DNA of 64,000 nt from Flavobacteriaceae bacterium. Its GTDB lineage: Bacteria; Bacteroidota; Bacteroidia; Flavobacteriales; Flavobacteriaceae. Positions 25,198 to 33,708 of this stretch are shown in pieces (the first letter of the stretch is position 1; every line of letters begins with the position of its first letter). Where the stretch lies: positions 1 to 64,000 of the forward strand of contig JALSVQ010000017.1 of the NCBI GenBank assembly GCA_027073495.1. The letters run 5' to 3'. The notes below the pieces were generated by a model. That model saw nothing but the letters and a program-made list of their open reading frames with translations, ran no database searches and was not told the origin of the DNA. A program made the translations under genes and the position numbers.

Positions 25198-27044
25198 TAT
25201 AGTAGTGTTTTAAATTTTTGAGTTAATTCATTTGCACCAAAAGGCAAGCCTTGAATTTTATTGTATTGTGAAAATATAAATTCAGGAAAGTTACTTCGTA
25301 ATAGCATAACTAACTGTCCATTATTTAATTCACAAACTATTATTTTTTTAAATTTAGCAAATACTGCTGCTGTATTTTTTGGCATCGGATTGATATAATT
25401 AAAATGCGCATGACCTATTTTAAGTCCTTCGTCTTCTGCTAATTTTTTTGTAGCCGAATGTAACGAACCAAATGTTCCTCCCCAACCAACAACGAGTAAG
25501 TCACCTTCTTCATTAAAATCTGCTTTTAAATCTGGGATACTATTTTGTACGCGTTGTACTTTTTCAGCTCTTATTTTGGTCATATATTCATGGTTCTTTG
25601 GAACATATGATACATTTCCTGTAGTTTTATCTTTTTCTAACCCACCAACACGATGCTCAAAACCCTCTGTGCCGGGAATAGCCCATGCTCTAGCTAAAGT
25701 TTCCGTATCTCTATCATATACATTCCATGCTTCAGAATTGCTACCTGCTGCAATTTTTTTATTCGAAATACTAGGCATATCATTAATCGATTTTATTTTC
25801 CAAGGCTCAGAACCATTAGCAATATATCCATCGGTTAATAATAAAACAGGTGTCATATGCTCTAAAGTGAGCTTTGCCGCTTCGTAAGCCCAATCAAAAC
25901 AATTGGCAGGCGTACTTGCAGCAATAACGATTAATGGACTTTCTCCATTACGACCATACATAGCTTGTAGCAAATCCGATTGTTCCGTTTTTGTAGGTAA
26001 TCCTGTTGAAGGACCACCACGTTGCACATCGACAATTACTAAAGGTAATTCTAAAATCATGGCTAAACCAACAGCTTCACCTTTTAAGGCTAAACCTGGT
26101 CCAGAAGTAGTAGTAATGGCCAAATCTCCAGCAAAAGAAGCGCCAATAGCAGACGTAACCCCTGCAATTTCGTCTTCTGCCTGAAAAGCTTTTACACCAA
26201 AATGTTTATGTTTTACCAATTCGTGTAATATATCAGAAGCAGGCGTAATAGGATAAGAACCTAAAAACAATTCCAATCCAGATTTTTCAGCAGCAGCTAA
26301 AAATCCCCAAGCCGTTGCTGTATTACCATTAATAATACGGTATTGCCCTTTTGGCATTTTTGATGGCGCAATAACATATGAATTTGGAATTAACTCTAAT
26401 GTTTCAGCAAAATAGAAACCAGTTTTTAATACTTTTGAATTTGCCTCAGCTATAATTGGCTTTTTAGCAAATTTCTTTTTAAAGAAATCTAAAGTATGTT
26501 CCATATCGCGATGGTACATCCAATAAACCATTCCTAAAGCAAACATATTTTTACTTCGTGTAATAGATTTATTATCTAATCCCATTCCAGATAATGCTTC
26601 TTTGGTTAATGAAGTCATAGCAACTTCGATAACGCGATAATTATTTAAACTTCCATCTTCTAGTGGATTACTTGCATAAAGTGCTTTTTCTAAATTCTTT
26701 TTTGTAAATGAATCGGTATCAACTATTATGGTATGACCGGGTTTTAATGCCTCAATATTGGTTTTTAAAGCCGCAGGATTCATACAAACTAATAAATCTA
26801 AATCTTCACCAGGAGTACATATCTCCACACTACCAATATGTACTTGAAAGCCACTTACACCATAAAGACTCCCTTGAGGTGCTCTAATTTCTGCAGGATA
26901 GTTTGGGAATGTAGCTACATCATTTCCAAACATAGCCGAAGTATCGGTAAACTGCATACCTGTAAGTTGCATGCCATCGCCAGAGTCACCAACAAAACGG
27001 ATAACTACATGATCTAATGCTTCTTCTTTATTTTTTATTGCCAT
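25197..27044 (-). CDS. korA: 2-oxoacid:ferredoxin oxidoreductase, fused gamma-alpha subunit
   Basis: 615 residues. The N-terminal ~200 residues are the gamma domain ('RFVGDSGDGMQLTGMQF', 'EIRAPQGSLYGVSGFQVHIGS'; in parts), fused to an alpha/pyrimidine-binding domain ('GNTATAWGFLAAAEKSGLELFLGSYPITPAS', 'AEDEIAGVTSAIGASFAG', 'TTTSGPGLALKGEAVG'; in parts). This gamma-alpha fusion is standard for the KorA of Bacteroidota. It is the first gene of the korAB operon, with a -7 element at 27102-27109. No ferredoxin or delta subunit gene is adjacent. Confidence 0.94.
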   Translation of the reverse strand: MAIKNKEEALDHVVIRFVGDSGDGMQLTGMQFTDTSAMFGNDVATFPNYPAEIRAPQGSLYGVSGFQVHIGSVEICTPGEDLDLLVCMNPAALKTNIEALKPGHTIIVDTDSFTKKNLEKALYASNPLEDGSLNNYRVIEVAMTSLTKEALSGMGLDNKSITRSKNMFALGMVYWMYHRDMEHTLDFFKKKFAKKPIIAEANSKVLKTGFYFAETLELIPNSYVIAPSKMPKGQYRIINGNTATAWGFLAAAEKSGLELFLGSYPITPASDILHELVKHKHFGVKAFQAEDEIAGVTSAIGASFAGDLAITTTSGPGLALKGEAVGLAMILELPLVIVDVQRGGPSTGLPTKTEQSDLLQAMYGRNGESPLIVIAASTPANCFDWAYEAAKLTLEHMTPVLLLTDGYIANGSEPWKIKSINDMPSISNKKIAAGSNSEAWNVYDRDTETLARAWAIPGTEGFEHRVGGLEKDKTTGNVSYVPKNHEYMTKIRAEKVQRVQNSIPDLKADFNEEGDLLVVGWGGTFGSLHSATKKLAEDEGLKIGHAHFNYINPMPKNTAAVFAKFKKIIVCELNNGQLVMLLRSNFPEFIFSQYNKIQGLPFGANELTQKFKTLL

Positions 27045-27101
27045 TTTAAGCTAATTTTAAGTTTGTTGATAAATAGTATTAATGGACTATTTATTAATTG
27101 G

Positions 27102-27109
27102 CAAATTTA
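27102..27109 (-). promoter_or_regulatory. -7 element of korAB
   Basis: TAAATTTG on the minus strand, exact match, 57 bases before the korA ATG. Confidence 0.55.
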
Positions 27110-27156
27110 GAATAAATAAGTGTAATGATTCCGTTCTTACAGCAATATTTTAAGAA

Positions 27157-27300
27157 ACTATTTAGTCACCAATAAATTTTAATCCAACACTTATAATATT
27201 AGCTTTAAAACCGTTGCATCATTTCTATATGATTAAAATTAAATCTCGTATTTTTATGCCATATTTTCCGATTTGGAATTTTGTAAATATATCATAACAT
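27157..27300 (-). pseudogene. Decayed copy of the DUF3570 gene 3' end
   Basis: On the minus strand this stretch aligns with the last ~140 bases of the intact DUF3570 gene (28015-28155). It ends in the same way: translated, FKLGVSIINAKFGN with DGI before the stop corresponds to FKMGISVINAKFGN in the intact copy, and the blocks GATTAAAATTAA and GGAATTTTGTAAA are shared. Upstream of that the frame holds stop codons and a one-base insertion compensated later by a deletion, so it is not translated. The similarity fades near 27300. It fills most of the gap between korA and the LysE-type gene. Confidence 0.75.
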
Positions 27301-27365
27301 TTTATACTCGTTAAATAATGTAATTTTAATCAATTAATAACGACTTACAATTTAAAACCAACCAA

Positions 27366-27980
27366 ATGCTATTAGTATTACATTTTATTTTAGGAATAAT
27401 CACTTCTTTTTTAGGTTCATTAGCACCAAGCATGCTCAATATGACTGCTGCAAAAATTAGTTTAACCAAAGGTAAAAATGAAGCTATGAAATTTGCTTTT
27501 GCAGTTTCTATTATAGTATTGATACAAGCTTATGTTGCCACTTTATTTACACGCTATTTACGTAAAAATCCTACTTTTGTTCAGTCTTTGCAAAAAATAG
27601 CCTTAGTTATTTTCGCTTTGTTAGCAGTTTATTTTTACTTGCAATTTAAAAAAGATAAAGTAAAAACTACCAAAGATAAAGGTTACAAAAATGCATTTTT
27701 AGTTGGTCTGCTACTTTCGTCTTTAAATATGTTTTCCATTCCATTTTATTGTGGTATTACTACCGCTTTAGATCTTGCAGGTTGGTTGGAGTTTTCGCAA
27801 GTCTATATCATTGCATTTGTTTTTGGTTCGGCTATTGGCACTTTTTTACTTTTATTTATGTATTTAAATTATGCAGAAAAAATACAAGCTAAATCAAAAG
27901 GATTATCAAAAAATTTAAATCTAATTTTAAGTATTTTAACAGGAGTTTTGGCTTTGGTTACTTTGTTTAAAGTGCTTTAA
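27366..27980 (+). CDS. LysE-type translocator family membrane protein
   Basis: 204 residues with six membrane helices. The N-terminus 'LHFILGIITSFLGSLAPSMLNMTAAK' (in part) corresponds to the LysE/RhtB start in which a proline-containing first helix is followed by a small-residue loop; helices 4-6 contain 'GYKNAFLVGLLLSSLNMFSIPFYCG' (in part), again LysE-like. The family exports amino acids or other small metabolites; the substrate is unknown. It stands alone between the decayed and intact copies of the DUF3570 3' end, with no clear terminator after it. Confidence 0.82.
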   Translation: MLLVLHFILGIITSFLGSLAPSMLNMTAAKISLTKGKNEAMKFAFAVSIIVLIQAYVATLFTRYLRKNPTFVQSLQKIALVIFALLAVYFYLQFKKDKVKTTKDKGYKNAFLVGLLLSSLNMFSIPFYCGITTALDLAGWLEFSQVYIIAFVFGSAIGTFLLLFMYLNYAEKIQAKSKGLSKNLNLILSILTGVLALVTLFKVL

Positions 27981-28014
27981 TAAAATTTTAAAACAGTAGC
28001 AACACATCCATTAT

Positions 28015-29454
28015 TTAATCACCTACAAACTTCATCCCAATACTAACAATATTAGCTTTAAAACCGTTGTCTCGTTGATAATGATTAAAATTAAGTGTCA
28101 TGTTTTTCATTCCAAATTTTCCAATATGGAATTTTGTAAAAATATCACGGTACTTTACACCAAGACCAAACTGGTTAGATGAAAAAGGTGACAAATCATA
28201 ATCTGAAGTGTAATATTGCTCTGTAGAAAGATGTTTCTCATAAGGTGCAAAATAATCAATAGCTGTTTGCGTATAATAACGATAGTTTGGGTAGAGTGTA
28301 AATTTATCACCAAGTTTAATGGGCAATTCTAATTTGACTGTATGAGAGCGCATGCCCCAATCATCGGTATAATAGCGGTAATAGGTTTTAAACACCAAAT
28401 GTTCATTAATATATTGATGAAAACGCATGCCAAAAGGCAATTTTAATCTGCTGCTAGGCAGACGTTCAATATCATCGGAAAGCTGAAAAACACCTTGATT
28501 TTGTTTGGTAGTATAAACAGGGATGTAAGCTGGTGTTCCGATATAAAAATTGGCTTTATCAGCAAAATAAACACGCTGCATCGGACTTGACAACCACCCT
28601 TTTTGCATCACAATATCTGTAAAAAATGAAATTTGAGATTTTTTGCTCAATATTTGAGAAAAACTGAGTGAAACTGAATAGGTATTTCGTGCATTATTCT
28701 CAACTAAATTGGTGCTTACAGCACGCCAAGCATTGGGCGCGCTTTTATTAATGATATAGCCATTTTGATTATAAATTTTCTCGCCATTGAAAAAACCATA
28801 ATTAAGGTTTCCTCCACTGTGTTTGTATTCTATTATTTCAGTTGGATAAACAGGGCGCCAATTGTCTAAATAAATTGTTGCGCTAAGTCCTATTTCGGTA
28901 TTTTTTTGATTGAACTGCTTGCTCAATCCACCTCCAAAACCAAAAGAGAAATAATCAAATTCATTAGAAATACTCATATGTGCTGTACTTATAGTATTTC
29001 TATCATCAGAAGAATGACTGTAGCTAAAATTACCACTTGTCCAAACATCTGATTTTGAAGCTCCAGAAGAAATCAACCAAGGTGAACCGTTTGTGGTGCC
29101 ACCGCCACTATATTCACTAGTGGATGCTCCAGAAAAAGGATTGAGATTGCTCGAAGAAGCTGAACTATACGCAGAAATAGTAGCATCTATAGCCAGTACA
29201 TCGTCATCATTGAGTGGTATAGAAACAGAAATATCTGTGGCTGCATCAACTAACTCTTCTGAGCCAATACCACCGGTAACTGCTGCATTATCTCCATTTT
29301 GTCCATACACACTTCCTAATAAATCTATTTCGGTAGTTTCTAATACGCGTTTTTTATAGGTTTCCGTTTCTTGAGCATAGCTTGTAGCCATACTAATTAC
29401 AAAAAATAATATGCTAATTATTTTTATTTTTATATCGTTTAATTGCATCCACAT
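28015..29454 (-). CDS. DUF3570-family outer-membrane protein
   Basis: 479 residues. Signal sequence (about 10-27, ending ATSYAQ) and a long beta-barrel-like body; the start 'YKKRVLETTEIDLLGSVYGQNGDNAAVTGG' (in part) and 'NDDDVLAIDATISAYSSASSSNLNPFSGAS' (in part) are the DUF3570 hallmarks. The start ATG at 29454 overlaps the DUF4266 gene by 16 bases; an ATG two codons later is an equal candidate. Last gene of the thioredoxin-ApbE-DUF4266-DUF3570 operon. Two SGAS tetrapeptides (about residues 108-111 and 130-133) loosely resemble the ApbE target core but lack the preceding Asp. Function unknown; a decayed duplicate of its 3' end lies at 27157-27300. Confidence 0.92.
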   Translation of the reverse strand: MWMQLNDIKIKIISILFFVISMATSYAQETETYKKRVLETTEIDLLGSVYGQNGDNAAVTGGIGSEELVDAATDISVSIPLNDDDVLAIDATISAYSSASSSNLNPFSGASTSEYSGGGTTNGSPWLISSGASKSDVWTSGNFSYSHSSDDRNTISTAHMSISNEFDYFSFGFGGGLSKQFNQKNTEIGLSATIYLDNWRPVYPTEIIEYKHSGGNLNYGFFNGEKIYNQNGYIINKSAPNAWRAVSTNLVENNARNTYSVSLSFSQILSKKSQISFFTDIVMQKGWLSSPMQRVYFADKANFYIGTPAYIPVYTTKQNQGVFQLSDDIERLPSSRLKLPFGMRFHQYINEHLVFKTYYRYYTDDWGMRSHTVKLELPIKLGDKFTLYPNYRYYTQTAIDYFAPYEKHLSTEQYYTSDYDLSPFSSNQFGLGVKYRDIFTKFHIGKFGMKNMTLNFNHYQRDNGFKANIVSIGMKFVGD

Positions 29455-29651
29455 CCGCCACCAGCTTTACCACCATTGGCACCAGCAGCACCCTCACGAT
29501 AGACTTGAAATGTTGTTTCAAATTTTTGTTCTTTACGAGTTGACAAAGTCATATCAGGATCGTTAATTGTTACTTTCTCATACGGTTTTACTGCTACACA
29601 AGATGATAGGAGTGTAAGCAGTAGCACTGCTGTTAATAATTTATTGACCAT
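29439..29651 (-). CDS. DUF4266-family small lipoprotein with Cys-Gly-Cys tail
   Basis: 70 residues. Lipobox LLSSC (Cys18), then 'AVKPYEKVTINDPDM', the DUF4266 signature, a short polar stretch 'EQKFETTFQVYREGAAGANGG' (in part) and a glycine-rich end GGGCGCN with cysteines at 67 and 69 just before the stop. A lipid-anchored peptide with an exposed CGC tail could bind metal or act as a thiol/redox substrate. It overlaps apbE by 11 bases upstream and the DUF3570 gene by 16 downstream, the tightest packing in this window. Function not established. Confidence 0.9.
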   Translation of the reverse strand: MVNKLLTAVLLLTLLSSCVAVKPYEKVTINDPDMTLSTRKEQKFETTFQVYREGAAGANGGKAGGGCGCN

Positions 29652-30627
29652 TAGTTTTTAGTTTTATAGTATTAGAAGTATGTATTTTTCCTTGATCATC
29701 AATAAGGATGCAAGCTGTATTTTTTAATTGATTAATTCTGTTTAAACCCGTTTCTACACCCATTACAAAAAGTGATGTAGCCAACGCATCTGCAAGTTCT
29801 GCACTTGATGCAAAAACACTCGCACTGATTATACCCGAAGCAGGAACACCTGTTCTCGGATCAATAATATGCGAATAGCGTTTGCCATTAAAAACAACGT
29901 ATTTTTCATAGTTTCCCGAAGTTACAATAGCACCTCGTTTTAAAGGCAATACAGCAAATGCTTTGTGTTTATTCATTGGGTTGGTTATTGCTACTTCCCA
30001 ATACTTCCCATTAGGTTGTTTGCCCCAAGTGTTCATATCTCCAGAAGCATTAATTATACCTGCTTTTACTCCTTTAGATTGTAAGAGTTTTTTGGCAGTA
30101 TCAGCTGCATAGCCTTTACCAATAGCTCCAAAACCGATACGCATTCCTTTTAGTTTAAGAAATACACTGTGGTCTTGACCATTCATTATGATGTTTTTAT
30201 AACCTACTTTAGATACAGAAGCAGCGATAGCTGCAGCACTAGGAAAAGTCTTCATAGAACCATCAAATTTCCATATTTTATCCATTGATGCGTAACTAAT
30301 ATCAAATGCGCCATCGGTAAGCTTCGATATTAATTTTGCACGGCTAATGAGATTAAACAGCTCTTCACTTACAACTACAGGTTTAATACCTGCATTGGCA
30401 TTGATTCGAGAGGTTTCTGAAGTGCTATCCCAAGAAGATATCAGTTTTTCTATACGTTTTATCTCAGTAATAGCGTCTTGAATACGCAACTGGGCAATAC
30501 TATCATTTTGGCAAACTACTGTTATTCCAAAATCGGAACCCATAAGGAGTAACTTTTTTTGAAAAACCTGCTGTGCTTGTGTTGTGTTTACAAAAGTAAA
30601 TAGGAATAGTATCAATGCTTTTTTCAT
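29641..30627 (-). CDS. apbE: ApbE-family FAD:protein FMN transferase
   Basis: 328 residues with a signal peptide (FVNTTQAQ). ApbE features: 'MGSDFGITVVCQ', 'EIKRIEKLISSWDSTSETSRIN', 'DGAFDISYASMDKIWKF', 'GFGAIGKGYAADTAKKLL', 'INASGDMNTWG', and the Mg-binding 'YSHIIDPRTGVPA' (in parts). ApbE covalently attaches FMN to Ser/Thr of extracytoplasmic proteins. Cotranscribed with a thioredoxin-fold protein (four-base gap) and two DUF proteins. No Nqr/Rnf subunit or FMN-binding protein with a clear DxxSGAT motif is encoded nearby, so the target is not obvious. Confidence 0.95.
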   Translation of the reverse strand: MKKALILFLFTFVNTTQAQQVFQKKLLLMGSDFGITVVCQNDSIAQLRIQDAITEIKRIEKLISSWDSTSETSRINANAGIKPVVVSEELFNLISRAKLISKLTDGAFDISYASMDKIWKFDGSMKTFPSAAAIAASVSKVGYKNIIMNGQDHSVFLKLKGMRIGFGAIGKGYAADTAKKLLQSKGVKAGIINASGDMNTWGKQPNGKYWEVAITNPMNKHKAFAVLPLKRGAIVTSGNYEKYVVFNGKRYSHIIDPRTGVPASGIISASVFASSAELADALATSLFVMGVETGLNRINQLKNTACILIDDQGKIHTSNTIKLKTNGQ

Positions 30628-30631
30628 GGTA

Positions 30632-31066
30632 TCAGAATGCGTTTAATAATTCAAAGTAATCTGTTGGTGTTCGGTTTCTATCATAGCTTGTACTGCCTAA
30701 AACCTTACCGTTTTTATCCAATACAACAACATAAGGAAAATAGCCATGAGGATTGTATTGCGCTGCTAAGATATCATTTTTTTCTTGTTGTGCTTTTGCT
30801 AATTGGTTTTTCTTTTTTCTTGGAAAATCTGCTTTAAGCATTACAAATTTACCTTTAGCCAGTTTTTGAAAAGTCGTTGAATTCCAAATGGTACGTTCGA
30901 GTTTTATACAAGGCGCGCACCAATCAGAACCTTGAAACACGAGTATTATTTTTTGATTATTATTTTGTGCTTTTTTTTGCGCTTGTGCAAGGTCGTAATT
31001 CCAGTCTTGCGCTTGTACGTTGATTATGCTTAATAATAGAATAAATAAGAAGATTGCTTTTTTCAT
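30632..31066 (-). CDS. Thioredoxin-fold periplasmic protein
   Basis: 144 residues with a signal peptide (MKKAIFLFILLLSIINVQAQ) and a thioredoxin domain; the active site is 'GSDWCAPCIKLE' (CxxC, about residues 51-54), with a cis-Pro equivalent in 'HGYFPYVVVLD'. The sequence style ('LAKGKFVMLKADFPRKKKN') is that of the thioredoxin_7/DUF255-like group. First gene of the ApbE operon. It probably keeps thiols of a partner reduced or exchanges disulfides; the CGC tail of the DUF4266 protein is a natural candidate, by inference. Confidence 0.92.
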   Translation of the reverse strand: MKKAIFLFILLLSIINVQAQDWNYDLAQAQKKAQNNNQKIILVFQGSDWCAPCIKLERTIWNSTTFQKLAKGKFVMLKADFPRKKKNQLAKAQQEKNDILAAQYNPHGYFPYVVVLDKNGKVLGSTSYDRNRTPTDYFELLNAF

Positions 31067-31289
31067 GTTTTTTTAGTTTTAGTCTCTTGTTTATATAAAG
31101 GTTAGCCCATTGTTAACCAACTTTTATACGCTTTTTCATATATTGTTTTAACGTAGTATTCATTTATATAGTCTGTAGTAAGTAGTAAAACTTACACTAC
31201 TACAACGAGTAATAAAACAAATACCCTACCAATTATTACTCAAAAGCTAAAAATATCATTAAAAAAAACCAATTAACTGCAACTATTGA

Positions 31290-31297
31290 TATATTTG
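31290..31297 (+). promoter_or_regulatory. -7 element of the TonB receptor operon
   Basis: TATATTTG, exact match, 37 bases before the receptor ATG. Confidence 0.6.
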
Positions 31298-31334
31298 CTC
31301 GTCTATCTAAATAAACGTAAATAAGAAAATTGTT

Positions 31335-33698
31335 ATGAAAAAGGTTTTAGTATTATTAGTGCTTATAAGCTTGCAAAGCTATGGGCAAGAACACACCTTT
31401 AGTGGTAGAATAGTCAATCAATTAGACGGTGAAACATTATTTGGCGCAACGGTTTCCACTTCAGATTTTAAATATGGAACGGTTACCAATGAATATGGCT
31501 ACTATACATTAAACATTCCTGATGGAAATTATACCATAGTTTTTAGTAACATGGGCTTTGAAACACTACAAAAAGAAATTACTATAAATAATAATCAAGT
31601 TCTTAATGTAGCACTCAAAGAGGCTATTAACCAAATAGAAGGAGTAACAATATCTGCTCAAGAAGCACACGTCAAAGACAAGATACGCAAACCACAAATG
31701 AGTGTAACCAAACTCAGTGTCAAAACCATAAAACTGGCTCCTGTAGTACTAGGAGAAACTGATATTTTAAAAACCATCACCTTACTGCCTGGAGTAACCA
31801 ATAGTGGCGAAGGAAGTTCAGGATTTAATGTTCGTGGCGGCGCTGCCGATCAAAACCTTGTGTTATTAGATGAAGCTACTATCTATAATACGTCACATCT
31901 TTTTGGTTTTTTCTCTGTTTTTAATGCTGATGCTATTAAAGACATAAACCTTTACAAAGGAGGTATTCCTGCCAAATATGGAGGTCGCATTTCATCGGTT
32001 TTAGATGTTCGCCAAAAAGATGGAAACAATAAAGCATTTCATACTAATGGTGGTATAGGACTTATATCAAGCAGATTACTAGTAGAAGGACCGCTCAAAA
32101 AAGATAAAGCGTCATTTCTTTTTGCAGGACGTACTTCTTATGTCAACGTTTTTCTCAAATTAGCCAACAAAGAACCTCGTACTTCTTTTTATGATTTGAA
32201 TACTAAGCTTTCTTATCTGTTTAATACGAATAATAAATTGTATTTATCAGGGTATTTTGGTAGGGATAATTTTAAATTACCTTTTTTTGATAATAGCTAT
32301 GGTAACAACACGTTCAATTTAAGATGGAATCATTTATTTAATCCACGATTATTCTCCAATCTATCATTAATTTATAGTAAATATAATTATAGATTGTCAT
32401 TTAATACACTTGATTTTCAATGGGATTCTGATATCGTTGACCTCAACATAAAATACGATTTCAAATACAGTATCAATGAGCAATATAAACTGAATTTTGG
32501 ATTGAATTTTAACAAATACACCTTTAATCCAGGTGAAATAACAGCTACAAGTAGTACATCAGTCATTAACCCGGAAAAACTTGCAGATAAATATGCTTAT
32601 GAACCTGCACTCTATGCCGAATTAGAACATAAGATTTCTAACAAACTAAATCTACGTTATGGCTTACGCCTAAGTTCTTTTTTTAGAATGGGCAAGCAGA
32701 CCTTAAACGTATATCAAAACAATCAAGCCGTAGTCTATAATAGCAATCTTGATATTTATGAAAGTGGTACTGTCATTGGCGAAAAAAACTATACTAAAGG
32801 CGAAACAATACAATCTTTTGCTGGCTTAGAACCTCGCTTTTCTTTGGCGTATCAACTTAATGAAAAGAGTTCTTTTAAGGCAAGTTTCCAACACATCAAC
32901 CAATATTTACATTTAATATCCAATACCAATTCAGCAACTCCTCTTGATGTTTGGGCACCAAGTGGAACGTTTATAGCCCCTGAAAAATCAAATCAATATG
33001 CTATTGGCTATTTTAAAAATTGGAAAGACGATACGTATTCTTTAGAAGTAGAAAGTTATTATAAAACCATTACAGACAAACTAGATTATAGAGATGGTGC
33101 TGACCTTATAGCTAATGATCATCTTGAAACCGAAATTTTGGCAGGAGATGCTCGTGCTTATGGTTTAGAGGTTTTAGTGCGAAAGAATAAAGGCAAACTA
33201 ACCGGTTGGGTAAGCTATACATTGAGCAAATCAGAACAACGTGTTTTAGGGCGAACACCGTTAGAAACTGGTATTAATAACGGAAACTGGTATAATACGC
33301 CTTACGACAGAACACATGATATTTCTATAACAGGAAGCTATGCACTCAATAAAAAATGGAAATTTAGTAGTAATTTTATTTTTCAAACAGGAAGACCTAC
33401 TAACTACCCTTCGGGACGCTATCAATTTGGAGGAATTACTGTTCCTGTTTTTGTAACGCGTAATGCAGAGCGTTTGCCTGCTTACCATCGCTTGGACATT
33501 GCTGCTACGCTTACACCAAGTAATAATAAAGGACGCAACTGGAAGAGCGAATGGGTTTTTGGTATTTACAATCTCTATGGTAGAAAAAATGCAGCTTCTA
33601 TTACCTTTCAAGAGAATCCAACAACGCATCTTAATGAAGCTGTTCGTACATCAATTTTTGGTTTTATGCCAGCAATAACTTACAATTTCAAATTCTAA
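31335..33698 (+). CDS. TonB-dependent receptor with carboxypeptidase-like N-domain
   Basis: 787 residues: signal peptide (about 1-17), a CarboxypepD_reg-like domain (about 20-105: 'FSGRIVNQLDGETLFGATV', 'YGYYTLNIPDGNYTIVFSNMGFE' in part), a plug domain (about 120-230: 'LPGVTNSGEGSSGFNVRGGAADQNLVLLD' in part) and a 22-strand barrel ending 'GFMPAITYNFKF'. It imports a large substrate across the outer membrane with TonB energy; the substrate is not predictable. The next gene, a DUF4249 lipoprotein, is its usual partner. Fully intact. Confidence 0.95.
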   Translation: MKKVLVLLVLISLQSYGQEHTFSGRIVNQLDGETLFGATVSTSDFKYGTVTNEYGYYTLNIPDGNYTIVFSNMGFETLQKEITINNNQVLNVALKEAINQIEGVTISAQEAHVKDKIRKPQMSVTKLSVKTIKLAPVVLGETDILKTITLLPGVTNSGEGSSGFNVRGGAADQNLVLLDEATIYNTSHLFGFFSVFNADAIKDINLYKGGIPAKYGGRISSVLDVRQKDGNNKAFHTNGGIGLISSRLLVEGPLKKDKASFLFAGRTSYVNVFLKLANKEPRTSFYDLNTKLSYLFNTNNKLYLSGYFGRDNFKLPFFDNSYGNNTFNLRWNHLFNPRLFSNLSLIYSKYNYRLSFNTLDFQWDSDIVDLNIKYDFKYSINEQYKLNFGLNFNKYTFNPGEITATSSTSVINPEKLADKYAYEPALYAELEHKISNKLNLRYGLRLSSFFRMGKQTLNVYQNNQAVVYNSNLDIYESGTVIGEKNYTKGETIQSFAGLEPRFSLAYQLNEKSSFKASFQHINQYLHLISNTNSATPLDVWAPSGTFIAPEKSNQYAIGYFKNWKDDTYSLEVESYYKTITDKLDYRDGADLIANDHLETEILAGDARAYGLEVLVRKNKGKLTGWVSYTLSKSEQRVLGRTPLETGINNGNWYNTPYDRTHDISITGSYALNKKWKFSSNFIFQTGRPTNYPSGRYQFGGITVPVFVTRNAERLPAYHRLDIAATLTPSNNKGRNWKSEWVFGIYNLYGRKNAASITFQENPTTHLNEAVRTSIFGFMPAITYNFKF

Positions 33699-33708
33699 AA
33701 ACATAATT

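Larger units (their letters stand above)
27045..27365. other. Intergenic region upstream of the LysE-type gene
   Basis: 321 bases. Contains the korAB promoter (27102-27109) and the DUF3570 3' remnant (27157-27300). No RNA gene or convincing promoter for the plus-strand gene at 27366 was seen. Confidence 0.6.
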
